Origin: Phytophthora sp. 'mugwort'
Taxonomy: Eukaryota > Oomycota > Peronosporomycetes > Peronosporales > Peronosporaceae
Direction of reading: 5' to 3'
Length of the DNA stretch: 64,000 bases
NCBI GenBank assembly: GCA_033558025.1
Contig: JAUCEF010000002.1
Span: 2,480,001-2,544,000 of the forward strand
How positions within the stretch are numbered: the stretch's first letter is position 1; every line of letters starts with the position of its first letter. Below, in pieces: positions 42,290 through 51,409 of this stretch. Both the position numbers and the translations under genes were made by a program. The notes beneath the pieces were generated by a model that ran no database searches, was not told the DNA's origin, and saw nothing but the letters and a program-made list of their open reading frames with translations.

Positions 42290-42705
42290 ATCACTTAAAT
42301 AATTTTAGTGCTTCTTTGTTATTAAATGCTTACCCTTATTGTATCAACTATATATCGAGCCGCATTCACATTGAATCTTTCTCCTCGGGTCGTACCTTTC
42401 TGGGAGGTTATTGAGCTTCGCTTCCCCAATTCGAAATGAATGATCGCGGTTGTTTATGCATTTAGTATTGTTTATAGCCACTTGCTTATGCTCATAGATA
42501 TCGATCCATTTCGTGATCTCGTGTTCGCTGATCAATTTTATATTAAAACTATCGACCCCACCGTTTTTTTTAAATGTTCATAAATTGTGCGAAACGACTT
42601 GCCAGTTCTTAACCATGCGGTATCATTGTTGTGTTTGGTTGAGCTCCCATATGAAGACCATAGAATCGTCTTGTTCGGAATCTTAAATATATGAATCCTT
42701 TCATT
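42290..42705 (-). pseudogene. GIY-YIG-like endonuclease with zinc-finger tail, broken
   Basis: The frame HIFKIPNKTILWSSYGSST (42690-42630) resembles the start of GIY-YIG nucleases with the YxGST block, followed by a basic helix. A short A-run causes a shift, then ISEHEITKWIDIYEHKQVA and KRY-like NLPERYDPRRK. The end is a finger CECGSIYS, a stop, YNKGKHLITKKH: C-x-C with H-x5-H. Such CECG...KxxHxxSKKH tails are common on nucleases of giant viruses and Polintons. The stop inside the finger and the shift mark a pseudogene. Confidence 0.45.
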
Positions 42706-42707
42706 AT

Positions 42708-43000
42708 GTGTTATACCTTAATATTTATCTATCAGGATGGAACGTCTTTATGTTTCTTTTATCCTGATAGTTGGATAAATCAATATTGATTCTTTATATT
42801 CACAACATGATGCACCTTTAAATATTTCGCTATCAAGACCTTTTAAGAACAAAAAATATGTCCCGTTGCATATTGGCTATCGATAGGGGCTACCTTAATT
42901 ATATAGGGTTTTATCCCTTTGCTAATTCATGGGTTAAACATTGTTTTGGCACATCCAGATGGAATTATAAAAAACAGCCCCGATTGTGTACTATAAACCA
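42708..43000. repeat. Polinton terminal repeat, copy 2
   Basis: Matches 6221-6511 with scattered differences and a few indels, ending GATTGTGTACTATAAACCA at 42982-43000. Gag of G1 begins immediately outside on the plus strand. If the element has inverted terminal repeats, this copy and copy 1 should face opposite ways; they face the same way, which means one half has been inverted. Confidence 0.7.
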
Positions 43001-43540
43001 TTACTGCTAATGAAAGCATTCATGACATGGGAACACGCTGCGCAAGTTACAGCTGGCCAGTCGGGCCAGCCTACTCAGGGCCATGGACGTGGAGGCAGCG
43101 GATGTGGAGCACCAGTAATCGAAATGGAAGTGGCGTCCGAGGTTCGAGTAACGACAGAGGATCGGAGGTTGGCCCGGTACATCGAATCGCGCGGCTCATA
43201 CTGGTCAGGGTGGCCGTGGCTGGCGTGGAGGCCAATATGGTCGAGGTGGTCGAGGTAATGGTCCGGTGTTGGCACAAGAGCCTATTAGCGGTGGTCCAGC
43301 ACCTCTTGCTCACCCGACACGAGGCGGGCGGCGGACGTGCCTAAAATGCGGCTCGGTGGAGCACCATGCGACAATGTCCTCTCTGTCAACCGAACGAAGT
43401 AGCTGAGCTGTTGTGTACGTTGCGGGAGCAGCGTGCTCCCACTCGACCTGCCAACATGAGTAAGTTCGAGGTGGTGACAGGTGCCGATCCGGTGAAGTTG
43501 GCCAGAGAGGATCGCGGTGCGCCGAGGCAGCCGTGGACAG
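43001..43540 (+). pseudogene. G1 copy 2 gag carboxy-half with altered zinc knuckle
   Basis: Starts in gag at LLLMKAFMTWEHAAQ, which lines up with LLCESRYLGEG at 10950-10990 in the first copy, then a Gly/Arg-rich stretch. The knuckle reads CLKCGSVEHHATMS (about 43339-43380); the last Cys of CX2CX4HX4C is Ser. No amino half is present here. Confidence 0.55.
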
Positions 43541-43905
43541 CGTGCCAGTGATGTGTTCCTTCTTGACTCATATGCCGGCACATCGCTCGTTGCACGTGCT
43601 GTACTTGACTCAATCGAGCACACAGGAAAGCCTGTCGTCGTGAATCCTATTCAGCCTGTCAGGTTGAACCCGGTTGGCGGGCGGGAGGTAGTGGTAATGC
43701 GCATGGCTACTTTTAGCGAGACCGTCATCACGACATCAGCCGGCGCCATCATGCTTCGCAATCTGGCCTGTCACGTCGACGAAGCCAATGCAAGAATGGA
43801 ATTAACGGTGGGTTGGCCGATCATCAAGATATTTGGCTATTCCGCCGACAAACTACTAGTGGATGCCCAGGGCACGTAAACTGAATGGGAGCTCGGGGGG
43901 GGGGC
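43541..43905 (+). pseudogene. G1 copy 2 protease
   Basis: VFLLDSYAGTSLVARAVLDS carries the catalytic Asp but reads DSYAG in place of DSGA. It continues to ELTVGWPIIKIFGYSADKLL, as in the first copy (DLTIGRPIVEILGYSTDQLL). A run of 10 G (43895-43904) follows the end. Confidence 0.55.
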
Positions 43906-44094
43906 TTGCCTAGGGTGGACAAAGATCAAAGATGCGTCCGAACCCACTTCGCTCCAGCGCATATGTCGGTTGCCTGTGGAGGCTCAAGATCCTGTGGTGT
44001 CCGCGATAGTGCTGGCGAAGCTGTCGAGCGACACGAGACGCGTACATCGCTGCCGAACATGCTGTCGGACATGTAGCCGACGAGTATCGCCAAA

Positions 44095-44880
44095 GTGATT
44101 CGCCATTTAGAAGCCAAAGTGTCCATGGCGGCTAGGACGGGACTCACGTTGGACGGCAGCGCGAAGCTACGTGGAATTCTGCATGTGCGAGCAAATTGTT
44201 TCCGGCTGGAGTTTAGTCATGATCCGCCTGTGCTAGTGGCACCGATGCATGTCCGGCTGAAGCCCAATGCGACGCCAGTTAGAGCGCAGCCCCACCGCTA
44301 TTCACCAAATGACCGTGATTTCTTGGACAGACATACGGCCGCGCTGATGAAGCATGGGCTCTTTATCCAGAACCGTCGGAGCCGTTGGGCTTCTGCTCCA
44401 CGGATTGTCAGAAAAAGGAGCAAGCCAACGACCCGAAAGCCGGCCCACAAATGTCGATCGACACGTAGAGTGAACGAGCGCACCGAGCCCATGCCATAGC
44501 CTATGCCCGTGCTGGAGGTCGTGATCGGTAAGCTGAGGGCGCCAAAGTGTTTTTCGTCCTCGACTGGTTTCGAGGGTACTGGCAGCTACCTCTCCATCCT
44601 GATTCTCTGGAGATCTATTCGTTCGTGACACACCGAGGCATCTACACCCCGACGCGTGTGCCGATGGGCGCCACTAACGCGGTGGCATACTGTCAGGGGG
44701 TGGTGGAGGAGATATTTCGTGATCTCTTTGGAAATTGTGTCCTCGTGTGGCTGGATGATATTTTGGGCTACGCTGAAGATGAAGCTTTCCTACTTTAGGT
44801 GCTCGATAAGGTGCTTGCATGGTATTAAAAACGTTTGGTCTGAAACTCCATGCCAGAAGTGTCAGTTCGTTGCTATAGAA
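44095..44880 (+). pseudogene. G1 copy 2 reverse transcriptase
   Basis: From MIRHLEAKVSMAART and RYSPNDRDFLDRHTAAL (44299-44350) through a broken middle to FFVLDWFRGYWQLPLHPDSL (44550-44608), THRGIYTPTRVPMGATNAV (44630-44685) and the catalytic VWLDDILGYAEDE (44746-44785), ending with a stop at 44797 and a shift. The palm first Asp (VLDWFRGYWQ) is kept here, unlike in the first copy. Confidence 0.7.
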
Positions 44881-45760
44881 GTAAAATGGTGCGGAAGAGT
44901 GAATTCAGCCACGGCGCGAGGCACTGCCCGGAGAGAATTCAGGGATTGGTCGATATGGAACTATCTCAGACGGCTGAAGATCTCCAGCAGTTCCTATGCG
45001 CGGTGAACTGGATGCGGCAGAGCATTCCCGAATACACTCGCTCCGCAGCAGTCCTGTATGACACACTCGAGCGTGCAGCGCAGAACGCTGGATCAAGAAA
45101 GAAGGCCAAGTTACCCCGAGTCAGGTTGAAAGACGCGGCGAGGGGCGATGAAGAAGTCGCCGGAGTGGAAGCTGTCCGCGCGACTCTCCACAAGATGGTG
45201 CCGCTTGTTCACTCGAGTCCTACCGTGGATTTGTGCATGTACTCGGACGCCAGCGACGACTACTGTGGCGCCGTAGTCATAATGTTGGAACCTGGGGAGA
45301 TCAAACTGCCACTGGTCGAACAGCATCATCGGCCGCTCACATTCCTCAACGATCGTTTCGTTGGCGCCGCCAGTCGGTGGCCCACAATTGAGAAGGAGGC
45401 GTTCGCAATCGTCGAAGCTACGCGCCGACTGAAGTACTTACTATTGAGGCCTGGTGGATTCCACCTCTTCAAGGACCACCATAACCTGGTCTACATTTTC
45501 GACCCTTACGCGACCGACGGAAAAACGGCGCGCTACCAGGCTGACAAGCTCCAACGCTAGGCGCTTTCCTTGATGTCGTTTCGCTATGTCATTGAGCACG
45601 TACCGGACGAGGCGAACGTCTGGGGAGACCTCTTGAGTCGCTGGGGCGCTGCTCCCACACTGAAGGACGTGAGGTCTGCCGCTCGAATAGCCCGACTAGC
45701 CGTCGTAGAGCGTGTATCCCCACTGGAAGAAGCAGATTTTTTGGCCCATGGAAGAAGAAT
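44850..45760 (+). pseudogene. G1 copy 2 RNase H and connection
   Basis: Open for 236 residues (44850-45560): LCAVNWMRQSIPEYTRS, LCMYSDASDDYCGAVV with the first RNase H Asp, RWPTIEKEAFAIVEATR, then YIFDPYATDGKTARYQADK to a TAG at 45558. It continues MSFRYVIEHVPDEANVWGD. No AC insertion is present at the point where the first copy has one. Confidence 0.7.
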
Positions 45761-45869
45761 CCGTACCCTGCAGCATGCAGCAGACGAGGAAGACCGGCGC
45801 GACGTCCAATGGCACGAAGAGCGTCAGCTCATGATGACAGCCGCTGGCCAAGTGTGGACCCCAGCCGAC

Positions 45870-46680
45870 GCCGGTGACCCTTTACAGCGCCTATGTGTGA
45901 TCACACACGCGCGAACTAGCGGTCATTGCGGGTAGCAACGACTGTGACGTCTCTCGAGGCATTGTTCTACTGGAAAACGATGTTTTTCGACGTGGCTAGA
46001 TTCGTCAGTAAATGCCTTCACTGTATGACGACGGCTGGAGCCCCCCCCCCCCCCCCCCCGCGCCCGTTTGGTGAAACCCTAAAAGCGACGCGCCCAAACG
46101 AGATTCTTCACTTCAACTTTTTGACTATGGTTGAGGGCGCGGGCGGCCTGAAATACATCCTTGTCCTCAAGGATGGCATGCGTGGGTACATCGAGCTCGT
46201 GGTGTGAATGAACGCGACGTCCGACTACGCCCACCAAGGCCTAATCGACTGGTTCAAACGTTTCGGCATGGTACACCAGTGGGTCTCCGATCAGGGGGGC
46301 CACTACAGGAACAACGTGATTGAACGCCTACAGCGTGCGCTTGGCCGGCACCATCATTTCACCACGGCGTATACGCCATGGGCCAACGGCACCGTTTAAG
46401 TAGTGAACAGGGAAGTGCTCAAACGTGTGAAGGCCCTGCTCAGCGAGCGCAGGTGGCCCGTTCAACATTGGCCAGTCTTTCTGCCGGTGGTTTAGGCAGA
46501 TCTTAGCGCAATACCGGCAGACAGATTTGACGGACATTCGCCGCTGACTGCGTTCACTGCCTTACCTGGTGGTATGCCATTACGGAGTATCCTACATCCC
46601 CGTTCGCCAAGCGAGGAAACGATTATATGGGTCGATGGGGAGGTCCGCACACACCTCGCCGAACGCGTGACCACGTTCGA
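45870..46680 (+). pseudogene. G1 copy 2 integrase
   Basis: Finger VITHARTSGHCG ... FVSKCLHCM (45897-46025), then a run of 19 C at 46041-46059, then the core: ILHFNFLTMVEGAGGLKY (first Asp is Asn: HFNF for HFDY), VSDQGGHYRNNVIERL (46282-46330) with the second Asp kept, and WANGTV followed by a stop where the Glu helix begins. Ends at about 46670 in VDGEVRTHLAERV. Confidence 0.65.
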
Positions 46681-46868
46681 CCTGCTCAGCTTGCGTTGAC
46701 GACGCCAAGCTGCAAAGGCATTCATACCAAAGATGTCAGCCATCTTACGACCGTACTCGAACTGTGAGTCGTTCAGATGAGGGAACTCATTCCTGTCCAT
46801 GTTGCTAGGACCCAGAGGTTTCAGGTAGTAACCGGCGTAAGCGTGGATTGACTACAAGTGCTACAAAG
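46680..46868 (-). other. Unidentified fragment after the G1 truncation
   Basis: On the minus strand 46850-46690 reads AGYYLKPLGPSNMDRNEFPH, then LNDSQFEYGRKMADIFGMNA. It looks like real protein-coding sequence and is not gypsy, but I do not recognise the source. It is too short to annotate as a gene. Confidence 0.3.
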
Positions 46869-47545
46869 TGTGACGGGGTACACAACACCTTGCGCACAGG
46901 AAGTGGAGCTTCCGGAGAGTATACAAACACTTAGTGAACGGCAGTTCACAAGTCCCTGGTCTGGCGGACTGTCACCAAAATTGGGTAGATTAAGACTGAA
47001 TATATTTATAGGTGGCCCTTTTAGTGCATCTACAAATACTAACTATTAGTCACCTATAAAGTACCCTAGATGTTATCCTAAGGAGTGGCTCTGAAGTCTT
47101 GTACAATATCTGCGGTACCTATTCATGACGTCATTACCGTCGACGTCATAGTGATGTTTACCTACATCACTTAGTGTACTTAGTTCACCTGCTCTGAAGA
47201 GTGACTTGGCACTCTTCATGGAACCCGTTACATAGGGCCCCACTCTTTTAGTCTGATTTTAATTATCAGAATCTCAGAATTGTCAGATCGGAGCCAGCAT
47301 AAATTAATTGCCATTGGTGAGTTGCTACCGTAGGTCGGTCAAGTCAGGGAACAGCTTTGTCTTCACCTTTCATTATCAATTTCGAATCGTGCTGATGAAA
47401 ACCAAGTTTATGGTGGAAAAATAATAAACTGCATGTAGCCCAAGTCCGATTACGAAGAAGCGTAAGCTCGGCAGGAAGACATCGTGCACGTGCAGCAGGT
47501 GATCAAGGAGTACAGTACAACATTTAGTACTCGAACATTTACAAC
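46869..47545. repeat. Possible solo LTR
   Basis: Starts TGTGACGGGGTACACAAC, like many oomycete retroelement LTRs, and may end near ...CATTTACAACA at about 47545. It contains short palindromes such as GTGAACGGCAGTTCAC. No primer site or polypurine tract is attached, so a solo LTR is the simplest reading. Ends are inferred. Confidence 0.35.
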
Positions 47546-47674
47546 ATGAATGAGACAGTTGTGTTTTTTCATCACAATCGTAACACGAGAATCGAATTCC
47601 GCGGGGCCAAGGACGTCAACGTGAAGTCGTTCGTCTTCGCGATGGGGTCAAGATTCAATACCCCATCCCTTTAA
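47546..47674 (+). pseudogene. Short relic of a DDE transposase
   Basis: A 42-residue frame from ATG at 47546: MNETVVFFHHNRNTRIEFRG, AKDVNVKSFVFAMGS, then a stop. The pattern ..ETxxFF......IexRGAKxVNVKS resembles the first catalytic segment of pogo-type DDE transposases. Too short for more. Confidence 0.35.
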
Positions 47675-48416
47675 TAGTGCCCCACCTGTAATAGGCCCCA
47701 TGTAAGCTAACGTAGGGCCCCACGGGGCAGTATCGCAGGTTTTACAGGACAATATTGGAGTAGAATATTGGATGTTGTATATATTTGCCCTTATAATCAC
47801 GACCTTACCCCAGCCTAGCCTCACAAACTATGGCGAAGCCTTCAGCGTACAGCCTTGCTATATATTTCTTATCCCTGATAGGGGTGTTTAACGAATTTTT
47901 GAGCTAAGAACGCTACTAGTAGAAACCAAGTGCGAATCAGAACCTTATTTGTAAATGTTTTTAAAGTCATACCCACCCGGGACCCAGATCCTCTTTTTAG
48001 CGACTGGTCTTAACCCCCTGTCCAGCTTTGGAAACGAAATTAAGGCAAAGTTCGGGAGTTTTTCGAAAATTAGCAAGTCAGGCGAGGGACACCAAAAACT
48101 CCTCAAACGAGCTCACAGTAAGTAAATGGGGATCGCCCAATAATACAGTACCGGTACATAATGATAGAGCACCTGCAATGTGCAATTAATTACTTGTAGT
48201 AGTAATGGTTTAATTGTCGAAAAGTTGCGCTAAGGACTCACTAAAATAAAAATTTATACGTTGTCCGGATAGATTGATTTATCAGTCCGACTTTTCTAAA
48301 GAGAAAGACATCAACTTTGTTGTAGCACATTTAAAACGTCACTGTGCCTCGCGTGAAAACTCTACACGAATCTACGAAACAAACAAGAGCGTCAGTGCCC
48401 ATCGCTGACGATCGCT
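47675..48416. other. Non-coding, no gene seen
   Basis: AT-rich sequence with two related GC blocks near the left (TAGTGCCCCACC at 47676, GTAGGGCCCCACGGGGC at 47713). It leads into the 3' end of the pectate lyase gene. No frame with recognisable content. Confidence 0.5.
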
Positions 48417-51329
48417 TTATTTCCTCTTGCGACGGATGTTGCACTTCTTGGTCGATGTAGTCGAGGGCGCGGCCCCCTTCGTGGCAGAATCCGCATCCAC
48501 GTCCGTAGAGGCCGTTTCGTTCCAGGCTCCAGCTTCTCCCCCCACTTCCGTTTGCATGACGCTTTCGTCGTCTTCCGAGGTCTCCTGCTGCTGCGTTGAG
48601 TCCGAGTTGTCACCGTCCGACTTTTTGTCACCACTCTTGTCCTTCTTGTCGTCGCTACTAGACGGCCCGTCTGTAGTGTCATCGCCACCGTCATCGTTGT
48701 TATCGTCGCCGTTTGAAGACGTTGCAGAAGGTGAAGTCCATTGGCTTGTCGACTTACTGCTGTCATCCTCATCGTCGTCGCCGCTCGACTCCACCGATGA
48801 AGCAGGAGAAACAATGCCAGGTTTCTGCTCAGAATTGCCATCATCCGAAGACGTGGGCGCAGCGGATCCAGTGCTCAGTGTCGAGCCACCAGTAGCCTGC
48901 GAAACATCACCGTTGATATGCACATCACTCTCCGAGTACTGGCAGAGCGGCGGGGACGGACCGTCACCCAGCATCTTCGGCTCACCGTCCGCGTTACCTT
49001 GAGACCACTGACAGATCTTCACCTTGTCATCGGCCGACTTGACCCAAATGTTGCTCAGTGTGGCTTTGTCACCCCAGTTCTTGTTCACCGTAACGATGGC
49101 GTTATCCGGGTTCACGATGTACACGTTCGACACGATCACCTTCTTAGCCTTATCGCCGCAAGTACCACACGAACGGTACAGCTTACTGATGTCTTCACCG
49201 TAGAAACCGTCAATCTTGACGGTACCGTAACCGTTGTGCTGCACCACCTTGTCGTCGGCCGAGCGAGCACCGCCGCCAGTGACCGTCGACACACTGGATG
49301 CAGTGCCGCCCTTGATGCTCAGCGCGTCTTCGCACACATCGTCCCACCAGACATTTGTAATAGTACAGTCGTGCTTGTCACAATGGACGCCTTCCATTTG
49401 GTTCTTGCCGATGATGGCATTCTTGAGGGTAGCGCCAGCCTCGAGCTGGAAGACAGCCGTGGAACTGCCACTCTCAGTCTGACCCTCGCACTTGACGTCG
49501 GAGCGCTCAAACGTCTGCATCTTACCGTCAAAGACCTCGCCGGCCTTGATCACATGCACCTCGGCAAACTGGACGGTGCCAGTGCTGGTGGGCCAGGTGC
49601 CGTCAGGGACCTTGCCGCCGCCAGACGACGGAACGGTGCTGTCACCGCCACCAGTAGACGGAGTGGAGCTGTCGCTACCAGATGATGGTGTGGTGCTGTC
49701 CCCGCCACCAGTAGACGGAGTGGTGCTGTCCCCGCTATCGTCGCCGCCGGTTGTTTGGCTGTCCTTGGAAGTGTCACCGCCCGGTGTCTTGCTGCCGCCG
49801 GAATACGGTGCAGGTGCATCCTTGTTATTGTCGTCAGCTCCGTCCTCGTCACCACTTGACTCTGTTGAGGCCTGAGTCCACTCGGTCTGAGAAGTAGTGC
49901 TTCCATCGGGAGAAGTGACAGGGCCCGAGCTCGTGTTTTTTTTTTTAGGCGATGAACCTCCCGCCTTAGAAATATCTTGGTTAATGTGAACGTCGCTTTC
50001 CGAGTACTGGCACAAAGGAGGAGACGGACCGTCACCAAGGTTGGAGGGTTTATCGCTTCCTTGGGACCACTGACAAACCTTCACGTCCTTGCTACCGTCG
50101 GTAGTTTTGACCCAAATGTTGCTTAGTGTAGCCTTGTCACCGTAGTTCTTGTTCACAGTGATAACACTGACCTTGGGGTCAACTGCGTACACATTCTTCA
50201 CCGTTACGATACGCGGAATGTCACCGCAAGTACCACACGAGCGGTAGAGCTTGCCAAAGTCTTCTGCGTAGAAGCCGTCAATGTTGACGGTACCGTGACC
50301 ATTGTGCTGCACGACCTTGTCCGAAGCGGAACGCGCACCGCAGTTTGTCACAGTGGTGACACTGGAAGCAGTTCCGCCCTTAATACTCAGTGCGTCTTCG
50401 CAAACATCATCCCACCACACATTCTCAATGATGCAATCGTGGTCATCGCAGTGGACACCCTCCTTTTGGTTCTTGCCGATGATAGCGTTCTTGAGAGTAC
50501 CGCCAGCCTCCACTAGGAACACGGCTGTGTCCTTCTGGCCCTCACCCTCGGAGCACGTGATGTCGGAACGGTCGAACGTCTGCATTTTGCCGTCGAAGAT
50601 CTCGCCAGACTTGATGATGCGAGGCGCCGTAAATTGAACGGAACCCTTGCTGGTCGGCCAAGTTCCATCGGGTACAGTTCCGCTCGAAGTCGATGGCGTG
50701 CTTTGAGATGTCTGACTGCCGCCCGTCGAGGCGACAGGTGCTTGCTTCGTAGAAGTTCCAGTTGACTCAGTTGACCCGTCAGTGCTGTCGCCACCGTTGT
50801 CGTCCTCATCGGCGTTCCCACTCGCCTTCGACGTCGTAGGAGCTTGCGTCCATCCATTTTTGTCGTCCCCAGTAGATGGTGAAGTGTCAGATTTGTCGTC
50901 GTCGTTCTTGCTCTCGTCGGGCTTTTCACTCGATTCCCCTGACGAGACAGGAGCTGGAGTCCAAGAGTTTTTCCCGCTCGATCCCGTAGGCGATTGTGTC
51001 CACGAGGTACTCGGCGCACCCGTGGTGTCTTCACCCGAGTCTCCGTTAGACGGAACTGGCGTCCAAGAGGTCGAAGGCGCGTCCGTGGTGTCATCGTCGG
51101 ATTTTTTCTTGTCTTTAGTCGTTTGGTCATCATCAGACTTCTGATTGTCATCCGACTTCTTGCTCGCGTCCCAGTTAGCAGGAGCGTCCGTAGACTGCTC
51201 CTCCTCAGTGGCCGAGTTACCACCAGTTTGCACCATGTCACCCCACGAGTCGTCTGCTAGAGCTGTGCTGAAGGTGGTGCCGAGCAACACCACCACGGAG
51301 GCAACCGCGGCGGCTCGAATCTTAACCAT
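48417..51329 (-). CDS. Secreted two-domain pectate lyase (PL3) with Ser/Thr-rich linkers
   Basis: An intact 970-residue frame. A signal peptide (MVKIRAAAVASVVVLLGTTF, cleavage after STALA) is followed by a long Ser/Thr/Asp/Gly-rich linker, PL3 domain 1 (about 219-453), linker, PL3 domain 2 (about 574-805), linker and a basic tail CNIRRKRK. Each domain begins VPDGTWPTS and holds the family blocks GVHCDxHDCxIxNVWWDD, VCEDALSIKGG, DKVVQHNG, FYxED, LYRSCGTCGD and PPLCQYSESDVHI. The Asp-rich block binds calcium and the Lys of SIKGG and Arg of LYRSCG correspond to conserved basic residues of PL3. It would cut pectate by beta-elimination in plant cell walls. Linkers repeat WTxxP motifs (SWTPVPS, SWTQSPT, GWTQAPT). 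Confidence 0.88.
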   Translation of the reverse strand: MVKIRAAAVASVVVLLGTTFSTALADDSWGDMVQTGGNSATEEEQSTDAPANWDASKKSDDNQKSDDDQTTKDKKKSDDDTTDAPSTSWTPVPSNGDSGEDTTGAPSTSWTQSPTGSSGKNSWTPAPVSSGESSEKPDESKNDDDKSDTSPSTGDDKNGWTQAPTTSKASGNADEDDNGGDSTDGSTESTGTSTKQAPVASTGGSQTSQSTPSTSSGTVPDGTWPTSKGSVQFTAPRIIKSGEIFDGKMQTFDRSDITCSEGEGQKDTAVFLVEAGGTLKNAIIGKNQKEGVHCDDHDCIIENVWWDDVCEDALSIKGGTASSVTTVTNCGARSASDKVVQHNGHGTVNIDGFYAEDFGKLYRSCGTCGDIPRIVTVKNVYAVDPKVSVITVNKNYGDKATLSNIWVKTTDGSKDVKVCQWSQGSDKPSNLGDGPSPPLCQYSESDVHINQDISKAGGSSPKKKNTSSGPVTSPDGSTTSQTEWTQASTESSGDEDGADDNNKDAPAPYSGGSKTPGGDTSKDSQTTGGDDSGDSTTPSTGGGDSTTPSSGSDSSTPSTGGGDSTVPSSGGGKVPDGTWPTSTGTVQFAEVHVIKAGEVFDGKMQTFERSDVKCEGQTESGSSTAVFQLEAGATLKNAIIGKNQMEGVHCDKHDCTITNVWWDDVCEDALSIKGGTASSVSTVTGGGARSADDKVVQHNGYGTVKIDGFYGEDISKLYRSCGTCGDKAKKVIVSNVYIVNPDNAIVTVNKNWGDKATLSNIWVKSADDKVKICQWSQGNADGEPKMLGDGPSPPLCQYSESDVHINGDVSQATGGSTLSTGSAAPTSSDDGNSEQKPGIVSPASSVESSGDDDEDDSSKSTSQWTSPSATSSNGDDNNDDGGDDTTDGPSSSDDKKDKSGDKKSDGDNSDSTQQQETSEDDESVMQTEVGGEAGAWNETASTDVDADSATKGAAPSTTSTKKCNIRRKRK

Positions 51330-51390
51330 GGTGGATTACTTATCAACTCGACGTCGCGTAGGGAAACTGAAGGCACGCGTGTTACTGAAC

Positions 51391-51406
51391 GAATTGCTAA
51401 ATGAGA
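51391..51406 (-). promoter_or_regulatory. Oomycete Inr/FPR-type core promoter of the pectate lyase
   Basis: Minus-strand TCTCATTTAGCAATTC lies about 62-77 nt upstream of the start ATG. It matches the published oomycete core promoter consensus GCTCATTYYNCAWTTT at 13 of 16 positions, and the distance is typical. Transcription would start within the CATT. Confidence 0.6.
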
Positions 51407-51409
51407 CTT

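Larger units (their letters stand above)
39145..43000. mobile_element. Decayed Polinton/Maverick element, virion-module half
   Basis: Contains a pVI-like minor capsid gene, an adenain-like protease, a major capsid gene, a small ORF and a GIY-YIG-like gene, then the terminal repeat shared with 6221-6511. The capsid-protease set is the morphogenesis module of Polintons (polintoviruses). The left end is cut against copia; polymerase and integrase are not in this piece. The right end abuts G1 gag. Several genes have stops, so the copy is dead. Confidence 0.78.
43001..46680 (+). mobile_element. Gypsy element G1, second copy, truncated at both ends
   Basis: Gag carboxy-half, protease, reverse transcriptase, RNase H and integrase in the same order and with the same motifs as 10950-14560. 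It starts at the Polinton end and is cut at about 46670 inside the integrase tail. Less broken than the first copy: the catalytic residues of reverse transcriptase, RNase H and integrase are better kept. Confidence 0.75.

Noticed and set aside
48427..49002. Long plus-strand frame opposite the pectate lyase
   Set aside because: It mirrors the Ser/Asp-rich linkers of the minus gene; low-complexity codons keep the complement open. The same applies to 48918-49685 and the frames at 50513-51241.
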